The notes: a model not told the origin generated them from the sequence alone. 64,000 nucleotides of DNA from Pirellula sp. SH-Sr6A (GCF_001610875.1 NZ_CP011272.1:1345988-1409987), one strand, 5' to 3'. Shown: positions 27,408 to 36,578, counted from the stretch's first letter. Numbers and translations: made by a program.

Positions 27408-28062
27408 CCGCGACTGCGATGTCGTGATTTTGGCCGATGAAGACAACTTCAAGAATCTAAACGCGGCCTTGGCCGAATTGCAGGCAGAATGTATAGCGGT
27501 TCCCGAATTCAAGGCGGAGTATCTCCGACGCGGACACGCGGTTCACTTTCGGTGTAAACACTCCGACGTGAACGGCTTGCGAATCGATGTAATGACCCAA
27601 CTACGTGGTTGCGACCCATTTGATCGCCTGTGGGAACGGCGAACCACGATCCAAGATCCGATCGCAGGCGCTGCCTATGAGGTTCTCGCGATTGAAGATC
27701 TCGTTTGTGCAAAAAAGACGCAACGCGATAAAGACTGGCCCATGATCCGCCGCTTAGTCGAGGCTCACTATGATGAGAATCAAGATGATCACAATGACGC
27801 GATGGTTCAATTCTGGCTGCGAGAGTCGCGCACGCCAGAAATGCTAAGCCAGCTCATGCAACGCTTTCCCGAATCCGCGATGTCGCTGACTTCATCGCGT
27901 CCATGGTTGTCGTTGGTTGAACCGACTGATTTCGGACAGATCGAAAAGTACCTGAGGCAAGAAGAGGAGATGGAGCGACGTGCAGACGAACTATATTGGA
28001 AGCCACTCAAGGAAGAACTCGTGCAGCTTCGATTAAATCGGGAACGCCGGAACAAAGACTGA
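27298..28062 (+). CDS. Nucleotidyltransferase-fold protein (toxin-antitoxin-like)
   Basis: About 254 residues from TTG 27298, chosen because GGAGG (27288-27292) is five bases upstream. The N-terminal domain has the polymerase-beta-like nucleotidyltransferase motif: LLIGGQACVLYGAAEFSRDCDVVI (Gly-Gly then Asp-x-Asp), a later Asp in GLRIDVMTQLRG, and LAIEDLVCAKK. The C-terminal ~100 residues are charged helices. Overlap with the small gene upstream suggests a two-gene unit of the kind found among MNT-type toxin-antitoxin or defence modules. Target and partner are unproven. Confidence 0.75.
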   Translation: MIPNPILKVLSTLSCHEVRHLLIGGQACVLYGAAEFSRDCDVVILADEDNFKNLNAALAELQAECIAVPEFKAEYLRRGHAVHFRCKHSDVNGLRIDVMTQLRGCDPFDRLWERRTTIQDPIAGAAYEVLAIEDLVCAKKTQRDKDWPMIRRLVEAHYDENQDDHNDAMVQFWLRESRTPEMLSQLMQRFPESAMSLTSSRPWLSLVEPTDFGQIEKYLRQEEEMERRADELYWKPLKEELVQLRLNRERRNKD

Positions 28063-28242
28063 GCTACTCCCCTGAGTGTGGTTCATACCGCCAGCCGAAG
28101 CTGCATGTCACGGCAGATTGTTTGTGAAACTCTGGCATCCAAGTAAAGGATGGACAGAAAAGAAATAGCTCAAAAGACAGTTACAGCTGTCTTCTTCAAC
28201 TCCATTCCGTGCGACCTCAGCGTCGCACCAACTTCCTCTGCT

Positions 28243-29559
28243 GTGATCGCACCTAAACGCCAACAGAACTCGTATGACCATCGTCTGCGGGAGTTGGTCT
28301 TTCAATCTGGAAGAACGGAGACCGCGAAACGAATCGGTGTGCCGCGATCTACCATCCATGGCTGGACTAAGGCTCGACCTCGACCGGTCGTGACACTGGT
28401 TGCAAAAGATGATTATGTCGCGAGCCTCGAAAGGCGGGTCTACCTTCTCGAGCGGCGCACAGCACGATTGAGAGCTTTACTTCGACTATGCGTTGTCTTG
28501 TTTCGGCTATGGGGTTTTTCGCTTACCTACCAACGCTTGCCTCAGGGGAGCGACAAAGAAAAACTCCTCCGAGTCATCGACCATGCAAGCCTCTTCGTTC
28601 GATTGCCGAGATTACTTGCCTGCATTGGACTCTCTTCTTCACGCTACTACGATTGGAAGAACGCGCAAGAATGTGGACTCGATGATGTCTCGTCTTGTCC
28701 CAGATCTTTGCCAGGGCAAATGACTGCGACGGAACGCTCCGAAATGCGATCGATGGTGCAGTCTGAAGACTATCGTCATCTCAGCGTCGGATCAATCGCT
28801 CGGTTGGCCTCGCGACTGGGAAAGGTCTACGCTTGTACCTCGACTTGGTACCGAGCGATTCAAAATGGAAATTGGATCCGGTCTCGCAAACGCATCTACC
28901 CACCGAAACCTCGAATCGGCTTACGAGCTACGAAGCCGAACGAATATTGGCATGTCGATACAACCATTGTTCGATTGCTCGATGGCAGCCGCGTGTACCT
29001 TCACGCAATTCTCGACAACTTCTCGCGCCGCATTCTCGCATGGAGATTGAATAGCACCTTTGAAACAGGTACGACAGCGGAACTCCTCAAGGAAGCAGCG
29101 AAGGGACTCCCCGAAAACACAGTACCCTCTGCTGTTATGGACTCGGGCGTTGAAAACGTGAATGGCTCGGTAAATGAGCTTGTTTCTGATGGCACCATCC
29201 GACGTATCCTTGCGCAGGTCGATATTGTGGAATCGAACAGTATGATCGAAGCCTGGTGGCGTCAGCTGAAGCACCAGTGGTTGTATTTGAACGAACTTGA
29301 AAGTGCGAATTCGGTTCGCAAGTTTGTTGCCTTTTACGTCGAGCAGCACAACTCGGTCGTGCCCCATTTTGCCTTCCAAGGGCAGACACCCGACGAGATG
29401 CACTTTGGGACCGGAGCGAATGTTCCGGTGGACCTTAAAGAGAAGCGAGCAACAGCGAGAACTGCGAGGTTAGCGCACAATCGCGCTCTGAGCTGTGATT
29501 TATGTAGAGCAAAAACCAGCGAACCAGCACTTGTATCACTCCAAAACAACACGAGCTAA
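28243..29559 (+). CDS. IS transposase with rve-type DDE core, copy 1
   Basis: 438 residues from GTG 28243. N-terminal HTH (LRELVFQSGRTETAKRIGVPR, STIHGW), a central helical region, then an integrase core: first Asp in NEYWHVDTTIVRLLDG, second Asp in VMDSGVENVNG, Glu in NSMIEAWWRQLKHQWLYLNE. It resembles IS3/IS481-type transposases but I cannot name the family. The frame is open upstream to 28150, but homology with copy 2 starts only at 28244, inside the start codon, so the first base of the start is flank. Copy 1 has no internal stop and may be active. Confidence 0.88.
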   Translation: MIAPKRQQNSYDHRLRELVFQSGRTETAKRIGVPRSTIHGWTKARPRPVVTLVAKDDYVASLERRVYLLERRTARLRALLRLCVVLFRLWGFSLTYQRLPQGSDKEKLLRVIDHASLFVRLPRLLACIGLSSSRYYDWKNAQECGLDDVSSCPRSLPGQMTATERSEMRSMVQSEDYRHLSVGSIARLASRLGKVYACTSTWYRAIQNGNWIRSRKRIYPPKPRIGLRATKPNEYWHVDTTIVRLLDGSRVYLHAILDNFSRRILAWRLNSTFETGTTAELLKEAAKGLPENTVPSAVMDSGVENVNGSVNELVSDGTIRRILAQVDIVESNSMIEAWWRQLKHQWLYLNELESANSVRKFVAFYVEQHNSVVPHFAFQGQTPDEMHFGTGANVPVDLKEKRATARTARLAHNRALSCDLCRAKTSEPALVSLQNNTS

Positions 29560-29842
29560 GCCTTACGCACCTGCGTCTTGTACCAAGAAAAGAGTGTCAC
29601 CAAGCGAGCAGCAAGCTCGATGGATGTCTAAAAGACCGTCGCAATCCAGAAAATCGAGTGAGAAGCAGTACACAACGCTGGAGAAAGCCACCAACAGATC
29701 ACCCGTTTTAACCGAAGTGAGTCCAAGCTCATCGATTGCACGAGTTGGGCCTCAGAGAAACTCTCGCCGCACCATCAACTCGACTAATAGCGCCGAGTTC
29801 TCGAACGCTTTTTTCCAGAATGTTCTGCAGCGCCGAAGGGCC
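28244..29842 (+). mobile_element. Insertion sequence copy 1 (~1.6 kb)
   Basis: Boundaries are taken from comparison with the copy at 31468-33062: shared sequence starts TGATCGCACCTAAACGCC and ends TTCTGCAGCGCCGAA. I see no matching terminal inverted repeats. A ~280-bp non-coding trailer after the gene is conserved in all copies. Target duplications are not evident. Confidence 0.75.
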
Positions 29843-29915
29843 TTCATTCTCGACATGGCGTTATCCTCGGGCACCGACAAATTCTGAGACATCGTCGGCA
29901 GGGGCGGAAAAAAAA

Positions 29916-30036
29916 CAGGACCGGCCCGCTTTAAGTAGAAATACCGTGGGGCCGGTCCTGCTTGGAACAAAGCCAGCCCGGCTTAGAGTCAACCAATACC
30001 GTTGGGCTGGCCATGTTGGTGGCGGGTTTCCCCGCC
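29916..30036. repeat. Tandem stem-loops with related loops and different stems
   Basis: Three hairpins in a row. The first has a perfect 12-pair stem (29916-29927 with 29949-29960, CAGGACCGGCCC). The second has an eight-pair stem (29972-29979 with 30004-30011, GCCAGCCC). The third is GGCGGG/CCCGCC (30021-30036). Loops one and two share GCTT.A.GT....AATACCGT although their stems differ, which suggests selection on structure. It could be a REP-like element or terminator cluster. Confidence 0.7.
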
Positions 30037-30076
30037 AACGACATCTCAAAGGGTAACTAATCCTTCAATTTGTCGA

Positions 30077-30176
30077 GCTCCCCGAGCGCAACCCTCTTCG
30101 TAACAATACTCTCTTTTTGCAAGAGCCGTAAGTTGTTTTATGGAAAGGACTTAAGTGGTTTCGAGACCCGTTCGGT
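30077..30176. repeat. Dispersed ~100-bp repeat, copy 1
   Basis: The first 38 bases (GCTCCCCGAGCGCAACCCTC ... ACTCTCT) are identical to 41697-41734. After a variable centre the end matches again (AAGGACTTA ... TTCGAGACCCGTT). Both copies follow strong hairpins. No gene is seen in 30177-30319. Confidence 0.75.
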
Positions 30177-30319
30177 ATATTGCTATCGGTCGGAACGAGT
30201 TCCAACCCATTCTTCAAATTCGGTTCACAATCGGACACTGTTTTTTAATCTCGCACATACAGTTAAACAGAGATTTCTGGAATGGACAAGGCCGTAACGA
30301 ACTTCTTCCGCTCAATATG

Positions 30320-31411
30320 TCAGCCGCCACGCCGGTGGATGCGATCCTGGAGGGACTCTGTGATCTCTTGAAGTTCCTCAAGGCTCTTACCAGCAAGGTC
30401 CGTTGCCTCAGACTCCACACCTAGGATGGACTCGAGAGTACGGATCAATCTAATCTCGCCCTCCTGACGCCCTTCCTGTCGTCCCTCCTGACGTCCCTCC
30501 TGACGTCCCTCCTGTCGTCCCTCCTGTCGTCCCTCCTGTCGTCCCTCCTGTCGTCCCTCCTGACGCCCTTTCGTGAGCAATTGGTCAGCGACGGAGCCTG
30601 GCTCGGGTTTTACGGGCCAGAATTCTGCAAATATCCCTTGGACTTCGTTTTCGCCTACGATCGGATTCACGGACATAACATACTTCCTTATCGTGTCGAG
30701 CAACGTCGATGCCCGGTTGCCTTCGAACTGACCTGCGACGCTTCGGAAGACTTGCCTCAGCACAGCCGCCAATTCCTCATCTCTTCCGTATTTTAACAGA
30801 GTAAACGTGATATGCAAAATTGGCTCCCCGGCCATATCCGAATCCTTCATTCGACTCACGTCGAGAATCGGAATCTCCATTCCCGGCACATAACGCTTCC
30901 AAGACTCCGGGATCGGAATGAGCTCGGAGAGGCTCTTGGCCACCGTCCAAGGCCGCACGCCGTTGTAGATTACCCAGGGAATGATGGGAATCACCGGTAA
31001 GCTGTTTTCCACGCTGTGCTCCCAAATGCGGACCATGTAGCCAAGCATCTGGATAACGGTGTGCTTGTCGGGTGCACTCTTGTGATCTACCAGCACAAGC
31101 AAATGAACGTGAGGGCTTTCCATCCCCAGTTCTCGCGCCGTTTCGTCGATCATCTCTACCTTGAACAAGCGATCGGCAAACCTCCGTTTGAGATTGGCGT
31201 CGATGAAGCTGGTGTCGGCTTGCTCTAGCGTCTCCGGCTTCAGATGCGCCACAAACTCGGGAGGAAGATGGGATCGCACCAATTCCTGCGCGGACTCCTT
31301 TTGCATCAGCGTCCGCGACAGCAATCGATCGAAAGGCGTTTGGACGACTTCGCTTGAGTCATCACCCGGCATGAAGCGTTCGTCCTCATCTTTTTTTGGT
31401 GGCTCGTTCAT
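30320..31411 (-). CDS. Rpn family recombination-promoting nuclease/putative transposase
   Basis: 363 residues from ATG 31411; the frame runs on to 31579 only by reading into the neighbouring IS. Family blocks: TPFDRLLSRTLMQKESAQEL, the PD-(D/E)XK-like LLVLVDHKSAPD, MLGYMVRIWE, and IPWVIYNGVRPW. The C-terminal part holds nine tandem Arg-Gln-Glu-Gly units encoded by a 12-bp repeat, then a helical end. Rpn proteins are DNA endonucleases linked to recombination and phage defence. IS copy 2 begins 57 bp upstream of the start, so the native promoter may be displaced. The family's usual Glu before His-Lys/Gln-Ser is Asp here. Confidence 0.87.
   Translation of the reverse strand: MNEPPKKDEDERFMPGDDSSEVVQTPFDRLLSRTLMQKESAQELVRSHLPPEFVAHLKPETLEQADTSFIDANLKRRFADRLFKVEMIDETARELGMESPHVHLLVLVDHKSAPDKHTVIQMLGYMVRIWEHSVENSLPVIPIIPWVIYNGVRPWTVAKSLSELIPIPESWKRYVPGMEIPILDVSRMKDSDMAGEPILHITFTLLKYGRDEELAAVLRQVFRSVAGQFEGNRASTLLDTIRKYVMSVNPIVGENEVQGIFAEFWPVKPEPGSVADQLLTKGRQEGRQEGRQEGRQEGRQEGRQEGRQEGRQEGRQEGEIRLIRTLESILGVESEATDLAGKSLEELQEITESLQDRIHRRGG
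30460..30567 (-). repeat. 12-bp tandem repeat inside the rpn gene (nine units)
   Basis: Nine near-identical 12-base units (CCCTCCTGACGT with T/A variants) encode Arg-Gln-Glu-Gly nine times. The reading frame is kept for any unit number, so the protein can lengthen or shorten by four residues per slippage event. Confidence 0.92.
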
Positions 31412-31466
31412 TCGCTCAATATAGCATCCAGGTGAATGCCATTTCGGGATCATAAGGGACATTGCA

Positions 31467-32783
31467 TTGATCGCACCTAAACGCCAACAGAACTCGTATG
31501 ACCACCGTCTGCGGGAGTTGGTCTTCCAATCCGGAAGAACGGAGACCGCACGACGAATCGGTGTGCCGCGATCTACCATCCATGGCTGGACGAAGGCTCG
31601 ACCTCGACCGGTTGTGACGGTGATTGCAAAAGATGATTATGTCGAGAGCCTCGAAAAGAGGATCTACCTTCTCGAGCGGCGCACAGCACGATTGCGAGCT
31701 TTACTTCGACTGTGCGTTGTCTTGCTTCGGCTATCGGGCTTTTCGCTTACCTATCAACGATTGCCTCAAGGAAGCGATAAAGAAAAACTCCTCCGCGTCA
31801 TCGACCATGCAAGCCTCTTCGTTCGATTGCCGAGATTGCTTTCCTGCATTGGACTCTCTTCTTCGCGCTACTACGATTGGAAGAACTCGCAAGAATGCGG
31901 ACTCAATGATGTCTCGTCTTGTCCCAGATCTTTGCCGGGGCAAATGACTGCGACGGAACGCTCCGAAATGCGATGTATGGTGCAGTCTGAAGACTATCGT
32001 CATCTCAGCGTCGGATCGATTGCACGATTGGCCTCACGTTTAGGAAAGGTCTACGCTTGCACCTCGACTTAGTACCGAGCAATTCAAAATGGAAATTGGA
32101 TCCGGTCTCGCAAACGCATCTACCCAACGAAACCTCGAATCGGATTACGAGCGACGAAGCCAAATGAGTATTGGCATGTCGACACGTCCATCGTTCGATT
32201 GCTCGATGGCAGCCGCGTGTACCTTCACGCAATTCTCGACAACTTCTCGCGCCGCATTCTCGCATGGAGATTGAAGGACACCTTCGAAACAGGTACGACA
32301 GCGGAACTCCTCAAGGAAGCAGCCAAGGGACTCCCCGAAAACACAGTACCCTCTGCTGTCATGGATTCGGGCGTTGAAAACGTGAATGGCGCTGTAAATG
32401 AGCTTGTTTCTGATGGCACCATCCAGCGTATCCTTGCGCAGGTCGACATTGTCGAATCGAACAGCATGATCGAAGCTTGGTGGCGTCAGCTAAAGCATCA
32501 GTGGTTGTACTTAAACGAACTCGATAGCGCGAATTCGCTTCGCAAGCTCATTGATTTCTACGTGGAGCAGCACAACTCGGTTGTTCCCCATTTTGCTTTT
32601 CAAGGGCAGACACCCGACGAGATGTACCTTGGGAACGGAGCGAAAGTTCCGGTGGACCTTAAAGAGAAGCGAGCCACAGCAAGAGCTGCAAGGTTAGCAC
32701 AAAATCGCGCTCTAAGCTGTGATTTATGCAGAGCAAAAACCAGCGAACCAGCACTTGTATCAATCCAAAACAACACAAGCTAA
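31467..32783 (+). pseudogene. IS transposase copy 2, amber-interrupted
   Basis: Nearly the same protein as the gene at 28243-29559. The Trp codon TGG of copy 1 (in CTSTWYRAIQNG) is TAG here (32070-32072), splitting the gene between the HTH half and the catalytic half. The second half remains open to 32783 with all three acidic catalytic residues. A start within the second half would make a truncated protein lacking the HTH. Confidence 0.9.
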
Positions 32784-33062
32784 GCCTTGCGCAACTGCGT
32801 CTTATACCAAGAAACGATTGTCACCAAGCGAGCGACAAGCTCGATGGATGTCTGATTGACCGTCGCGAGATAGAAAATCGAGGTCGAACCAACTCACAAA
32901 ACCACAGAAACACCCCAACAGATCACCTATTAACACCGAAGTGAGTCCAAGCACATCGATTGCACGAGGTGGCCCTTAGAGAAACTCGCGCCGCACCATC
33001 AACTCGACTAATAGCGCCGAGTTCTCGAACGCGTTTTTCCAGAATGTTCTGCAGCGCCGAAT
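31468..33062 (+). mobile_element. Insertion sequence copy 2 (~1.6 kb)
   Basis: Same ends as copy 1 (TGATCGCACC at the left, CAGCGCCGAA at the right) and about 90% or more identity by eye. It lies 57 bp upstream of the rpn gene in the opposite direction. Confidence 0.75.
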
Positions 33063-33073
33063 GGCGGATCCGT

Positions 33074-33706
33074 TTAATGCGTTGGTTTAGTTCTTATTGG
33101 TGAACGCTTTTTTCCAGAATGTTCTGCAGCGCTGAAGGGTCGCCAATCTAGGATCGACCAGTCGATGACATGCTGAGGTAGCCAACAGGAACCCCAATTT
33201 GGTTTTCTCACAAACGAAACACTTATCTCCCATCCATTTTCAAAGCACTTCCAATATGTTGCGACGAAAGGTCGAATAGGGTTAATCACCGGCGGACAAT
33301 CCCCCAAGACTGAAACGGTTTGATCAACAAGAAGATAAAAACCAACAACTTCGCGAATTCGATACTGAGTCAATGATGAAACTACCCAATTGCTTAAATC
33401 ACCAACTTCCTCTTCTCGGAAGCAAAAAAAACTTTGCCAATTCGGTCTGCGGAAATCTTCCCATAAGCTCGCCCCAATGGAGGTGACCGATACACCTTCT
33501 TGCGTAACTTCAATCAATCCCAACCTCTTGAGATCAACAATCTTTCTCCTAACGTCACTTGGATCGATTTCGGCTGAATAAGCCGGTAGGTTTGTAAGGT
33601 GTTCAAATTCCTCGGGAGAACTTACAAGAACATCCAAATCGATTGCATACTCAATTACGGAATCGAGTAGCCAAGTAGCTAATGGGTCTTTATGTAGTTC
33701 AATCAA
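33074..33706 (-). CDS. Candidate partner (immunity-like) of the RHS protein; C-terminus replaced by IS sequence
   Basis: 210 residues. It starts six bases after the RHS stop, so the two are translationally linked. The N-terminal half is helical with a winged-helix look (DPSDVRRKIVDLKRLGLIEV, VSVTSIGASLWEDF). No family recognised. The last ~20 residues (RPFSAAEHSGKK...) are encoded by the solo IS end at 33100-33138 and the flank beyond, so the native C-terminus is lost. Position behind an RHS C-terminal region is typical of immunity genes, which is the only basis for that idea. Confidence 0.6.
   Translation of the reverse strand: MIELHKDPLATWLLDSVIEYAIDLDVLVSSPEEFEHLTNLPAYSAEIDPSDVRRKIVDLKRLGLIEVTQEGVSVTSIGASLWEDFRRPNWQSFFCFREEEVGDLSNWVVSSLTQYRIREVVGFYLLVDQTVSVLGDCPPVINPIRPFVATYWKCFENGWEISVSFVRKPNWGSCWLPQHVIDWSILDWRPFSAAEHSGKKRSPIRTKPTH
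33100..33138 (+). repeat. Short solo right end of the 28-kb IS
   Basis: 39 bases, GAACGCTTTTTTCCAGAATG then TTCTGCAGCGCTGAAG, repeat the last part of the IS right end that also occurs complete 50 bp to the left (33000-33062). So two IS ends lie in tandem at the 3' end of the RHS partner gene. Confidence 0.8.
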
Positions 33707-33711
33707 GTGGT

Positions 33712-35310
33712 TTAGTTTCCTTTAAATTGGCAAGTACACATCTCCTTCACGACTGGCATTCCAGAAGAATCGTCACAACATTGACCGCAAACAAGTCCCC
33801 ATCCGATCTTTTTCGAACCACTCATTCTGCAATTGTAGTGTTTTGCGCCTGGGAAAAAATACTCGCGTTGGCTCGGTCGGCCGTTGTCCGGAAACCAATT
33901 CGCGCCCCCGTTGCATATCCTACATGCTTCGGTCCTATTGGAAGTGATACCGCCCGCAGGGCATATCGGCACGGACGGACCGAATACATCCTCGCAGGTC
34001 CTTTTCGGCTGTGGATCTGGCTTTGGATCGGGAGCAGGTTGTGGGTCTGGTTGTGGATCTGGGGCTGCATCGGATCCTCGAGGAGGAACCGGGTCACCTT
34101 CACCGTTGTCGCAGATCCATTCCACGGTCTTAACACAAACAGGAACCGTTGTGTAAGGCGCTGCGAGTTCTCCACACTGTTCACCCGCTACGAACACTGT
34201 GATATAAATGCAACTCCTCCCGGCCACTAACCTACAGGTGGAACCTGCGCTAGGTGCCGCAGGAGGAACGTAAATGCGTGGAAATGGCCTTGGAGACACT
34301 GGAACCGTCGGTGTCGTTGGGTTTGGAATTGGCAGCGCGGAATGGAGTCCACTGGGATCAACTGCACTTTGAACTTGTGCAGCAACGTAGCCATATAGAA
34401 GGTTTTGTTTTCCCCTGAACCCGATAGGGTCTCTGGTGAGGAACCTGCCACTTTTCGAGCTCATCCACCTAGCCCGGAAGTGATACAGCCCTAACGTCGC
34501 ATCCCATTCACGTCCCGTGTAGGTATAGCGATTATTGATCGCGGAACTCGAGAGAACCGCGCCTGAACCATCAAGGATCGTTGGTTGGCCATAGGCCGTG
34601 TAGGCGTAACGTTCCGCTACGGAGCCACTGGAAGTGGTTACTGCGGTGATGGAGTACTGCTGGTTTCTGTGTAGGTAGTGAATCGTTCCACTGGTACCAG
34701 CTGCTTTGCGGACAACCGGTTCGTCGATGTAGCTAGCGTACACATAACGATGCGTTGGAGAGCTAGGAGCATCCCCGTAGCCATAATCGGCGATCGTCTG
34801 CTGGTCATGCTGCACATAGACGAAGGAGCCGGAGGTTCCTTGTCGCGCTACGCGTCTGCCCAGTGCATCATACTGGAACGTGACATCGTTCGAGCCGTTG
34901 TTATCCACATCGGCGCTCTTGAGCTTGTTGTCGAAGTCATAGCCAATTGCCATGGCCACGCCACTGGTTGTGAGCGTCGTGGGGAGCAGGGTAATGTTCC
35001 CCTTCACATCCGTCGTGACGTTCTGTCCCCCTGCGGTGAGCAGTTCGTGGGTAGGACCATGGGTGCGGTTCTGCGCTGTGCCATTGGTGGTGATGCTGTT
35101 CCAGTCACCCACACTGGTGAGACTCCACGATTGGGTAAACGTTCCGCTGGCACGGGCGAAGCCGGTTAAGCGGTCCTCGTCGTCGTAACTGGTGCCTGCT
35201 GAAGTAAACCCGTAATTGCTCATCGTTCCACCGATGGTTTCCGATGTTTTGTTCTTGTTCGAATCCCAAGTAGAAATCCAAACAGTGGTTTTCCCTGCGT
35301 TTTTCCGCAT
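33712..35310 (-). CDS. RHS-repeat protein, 5'-truncated, with Cys-rich C-terminal region
   Basis: 532 residues. RHS/YD repeats (YDALGRRVARQGTSGS, RYAYTAYGQPTILDGSG) lead to the RHS core end (RYTYTGREWDATLGLYHFRAR, SGRFLTRDPIGF, VDPSGL near 320). The variable C-terminal ~210 residues contain at least 15 Cys, a (Asp-Pro-x-Pro)n linker and no known toxin motif. A normal RHS protein has a signal peptide and many more repeats upstream. Here the RHS text stops at about 35290, where the integrative element begins, so the 5' part is gone. Expression would need a promoter inside the element. Confidence 0.85.
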   Translation of the reverse strand: MRKNAGKTTVWISTWDSNKNKTSETIGGTMSNYGFTSAGTSYDDEDRLTGFARASGTFTQSWSLTSVGDWNSITTNGTAQNRTHGPTHELLTAGGQNVTTDVKGNITLLPTTLTTSGVAMAIGYDFDNKLKSADVDNNGSNDVTFQYDALGRRVARQGTSGSFVYVQHDQQTIADYGYGDAPSSPTHRYVYASYIDEPVVRKAAGTSGTIHYLHRNQQYSITAVTTSSGSVAERYAYTAYGQPTILDGSGAVLSSSAINNRYTYTGREWDATLGLYHFRARWMSSKSGRFLTRDPIGFRGKQNLLYGYVAAQVQSAVDPSGLHSALPIPNPTTPTVPVSPRPFPRIYVPPAAPSAGSTCRLVAGRSCIYITVFVAGEQCGELAAPYTTVPVCVKTVEWICDNGEGDPVPPRGSDAAPDPQPDPQPAPDPKPDPQPKRTCEDVFGPSVPICPAGGITSNRTEACRICNGGANWFPDNGRPSQREYFFPGAKHYNCRMSGSKKIGWGLVCGQCCDDSSGMPVVKEMCTCQFKGN

Positions 35311-35356
35311 GTTTGCCAGCTAGTACACTTGCCGATACACTAATGCTAGCTATTTA

Positions 35357-35377
35357 GTCCTATTTTAGGACGTTTTT
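35357..35377 (+). terminator. Intrinsic terminator-like hairpin at element border
   Basis: GTCCTA/TAGGAC stem with a three-base loop, followed by GTTTTT. It lies between the truncated RHS start and the integrase gene and points into the integrase, which may insulate the element from outside transcription. Confidence 0.55.
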
Positions 35378-35447
35378 CTCGACGAAAAATATGACCCCGC
35401 GACCGTTCCACCGATCCGGGGTCCGATGCACAACAGAAAGGGTTGGC

Positions 35448-36578
35448 ATGGCTACAAGTGTACCAAAAAAGGCGGACCGTTTCCCACTTTTCAAGCATCC
35501 TCGGGGGTACTGGTGCAAAACCGTTCTCGGGAAGCATCGCTACTTCGGGAGAGTCTCCGAAGATCCAGACGGGAAGAACGCGTTAAAGCGTTGGTTGTTC
35601 GAGAAGGATTATCTACTTGCCGGATTGGAGCCTCCATCGGGTGATGAGGAAGCAATCACGATTCTCTACCTTTGCAACAAATACATTGCGAGCAAGGAAT
35701 CGGAACTAAACGCCGGAGAGATTGGAAAGCCGACTTTCGAGGGTTGGAAGCGACTTTGCCAAATGGTGATGGCGACAATTCCAAAGTCGTTGCCGTTGGA
35801 CAAGGTTATCCCCGACCACTTCGAGAAGTTGCTACATGCGATCAAAACGCGGTATCGATCGCCTAACAGCCGTGGACAGCATCTCATGGGGGTTCGGTCG
35901 CTTTTCAATTACGCGTTCGATATGGGGTTTATATCGCGTCCCCCGACCTATTGTCCTGGGTTCAACAAGCCACCCGCGAAGGTTTATCGAAAGCACCGCG
36001 CAGAAGCTGGCGACCGATCGCTAACACGCGTTCAGGTTTGGAAGCTACTTGATGCAGCCGACGTGAACATGCGGGTTGCAATCTTGCTTGGTTTGCAAGC
36101 TGGTTTTTCGAACATTGAATGCGCATTGTTGCCGCGATCCGCGATCCAAGACGGATGGCTAGTGTGGCCGCGAGCGAAAACGGGAATCGAACGAAAGATT
36201 CCACTTTGGAAGGAAACCCAAGCGGCGATCAAGAAAGCGATTGCAGCCGGTCCGGTCGATGGCGAACGCGTTATCTATCGCAAGAACGGGAAGCCGTTTC
36301 GAACATGCCAAAACATAATGTACGCGTTCGAAGTCGTTGCCGCGAAAGCTGGCGTTGAGTGCAAGTTTTACGACTTGCGGCGAACGCTTCAAACGGTCGC
36401 AGAGAACCATATCGATAACTTCGACTTGCCAGCAATCCAGGCGATTATGGGACATTGCGTTCGCAGGGATGACATGAGTTCCAACTACCGGCAAAACATG
36501 AAGGACGAACGGTTGATTGCCGTTACCGATGCGGTTCGGAAGTGGCTTGGCACAAAGCCGAAAGGCGGTGCAAAGTGA
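35448..36578 (+). CDS. Tyrosine-type site-specific recombinase (planctomycete integrase)
   Basis: 376 residues from ATG 35448 (AAAGGG upstream). N-terminal arm-binding-like part, SAM-like core-binding domain (ITILYLCNKYIASKESE), catalytic domain with Lys in RAKTGIERKIPLW, YDLRRT, IMGH and the nucleophile Tyr in MSSNYRQN. Where the first catalytic Arg is expected the text is GLQAGFSNIECALL, with Gln; planctomycete integrases of this kind often lack that Arg. It likely integrated the 35.3-38.5 kb element into the RHS gene. Confidence 0.9.
   Translation: MATSVPKKADRFPLFKHPRGYWCKTVLGKHRYFGRVSEDPDGKNALKRWLFEKDYLLAGLEPPSGDEEAITILYLCNKYIASKESELNAGEIGKPTFEGWKRLCQMVMATIPKSLPLDKVIPDHFEKLLHAIKTRYRSPNSRGQHLMGVRSLFNYAFDMGFISRPPTYCPGFNKPPAKVYRKHRAEAGDRSLTRVQVWKLLDAADVNMRVAILLGLQAGFSNIECALLPRSAIQDGWLVWPRAKTGIERKIPLWKETQAAIKKAIAAGPVDGERVIYRKNGKPFRTCQNIMYAFEVVAAKAGVECKFYDLRRTLQTVAENHIDNFDLPAIQAIMGHCVRRDDMSSNYRQNMKDERLIAVTDAVRKWLGTKPKGGAK

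Noticed and set aside
30120-30180. tRNA-like T-arm wording (GGTTTCGAGACCC) in the dispersed repeat
   Set aside because: No acceptor, D or anticodon arms can be folded around it in either copy.
30460-30567. Short tandem repeats that might suggest a CRISPR array
   Set aside because: Units are contiguous 12-mers without spacers and are in frame within the rpn gene.
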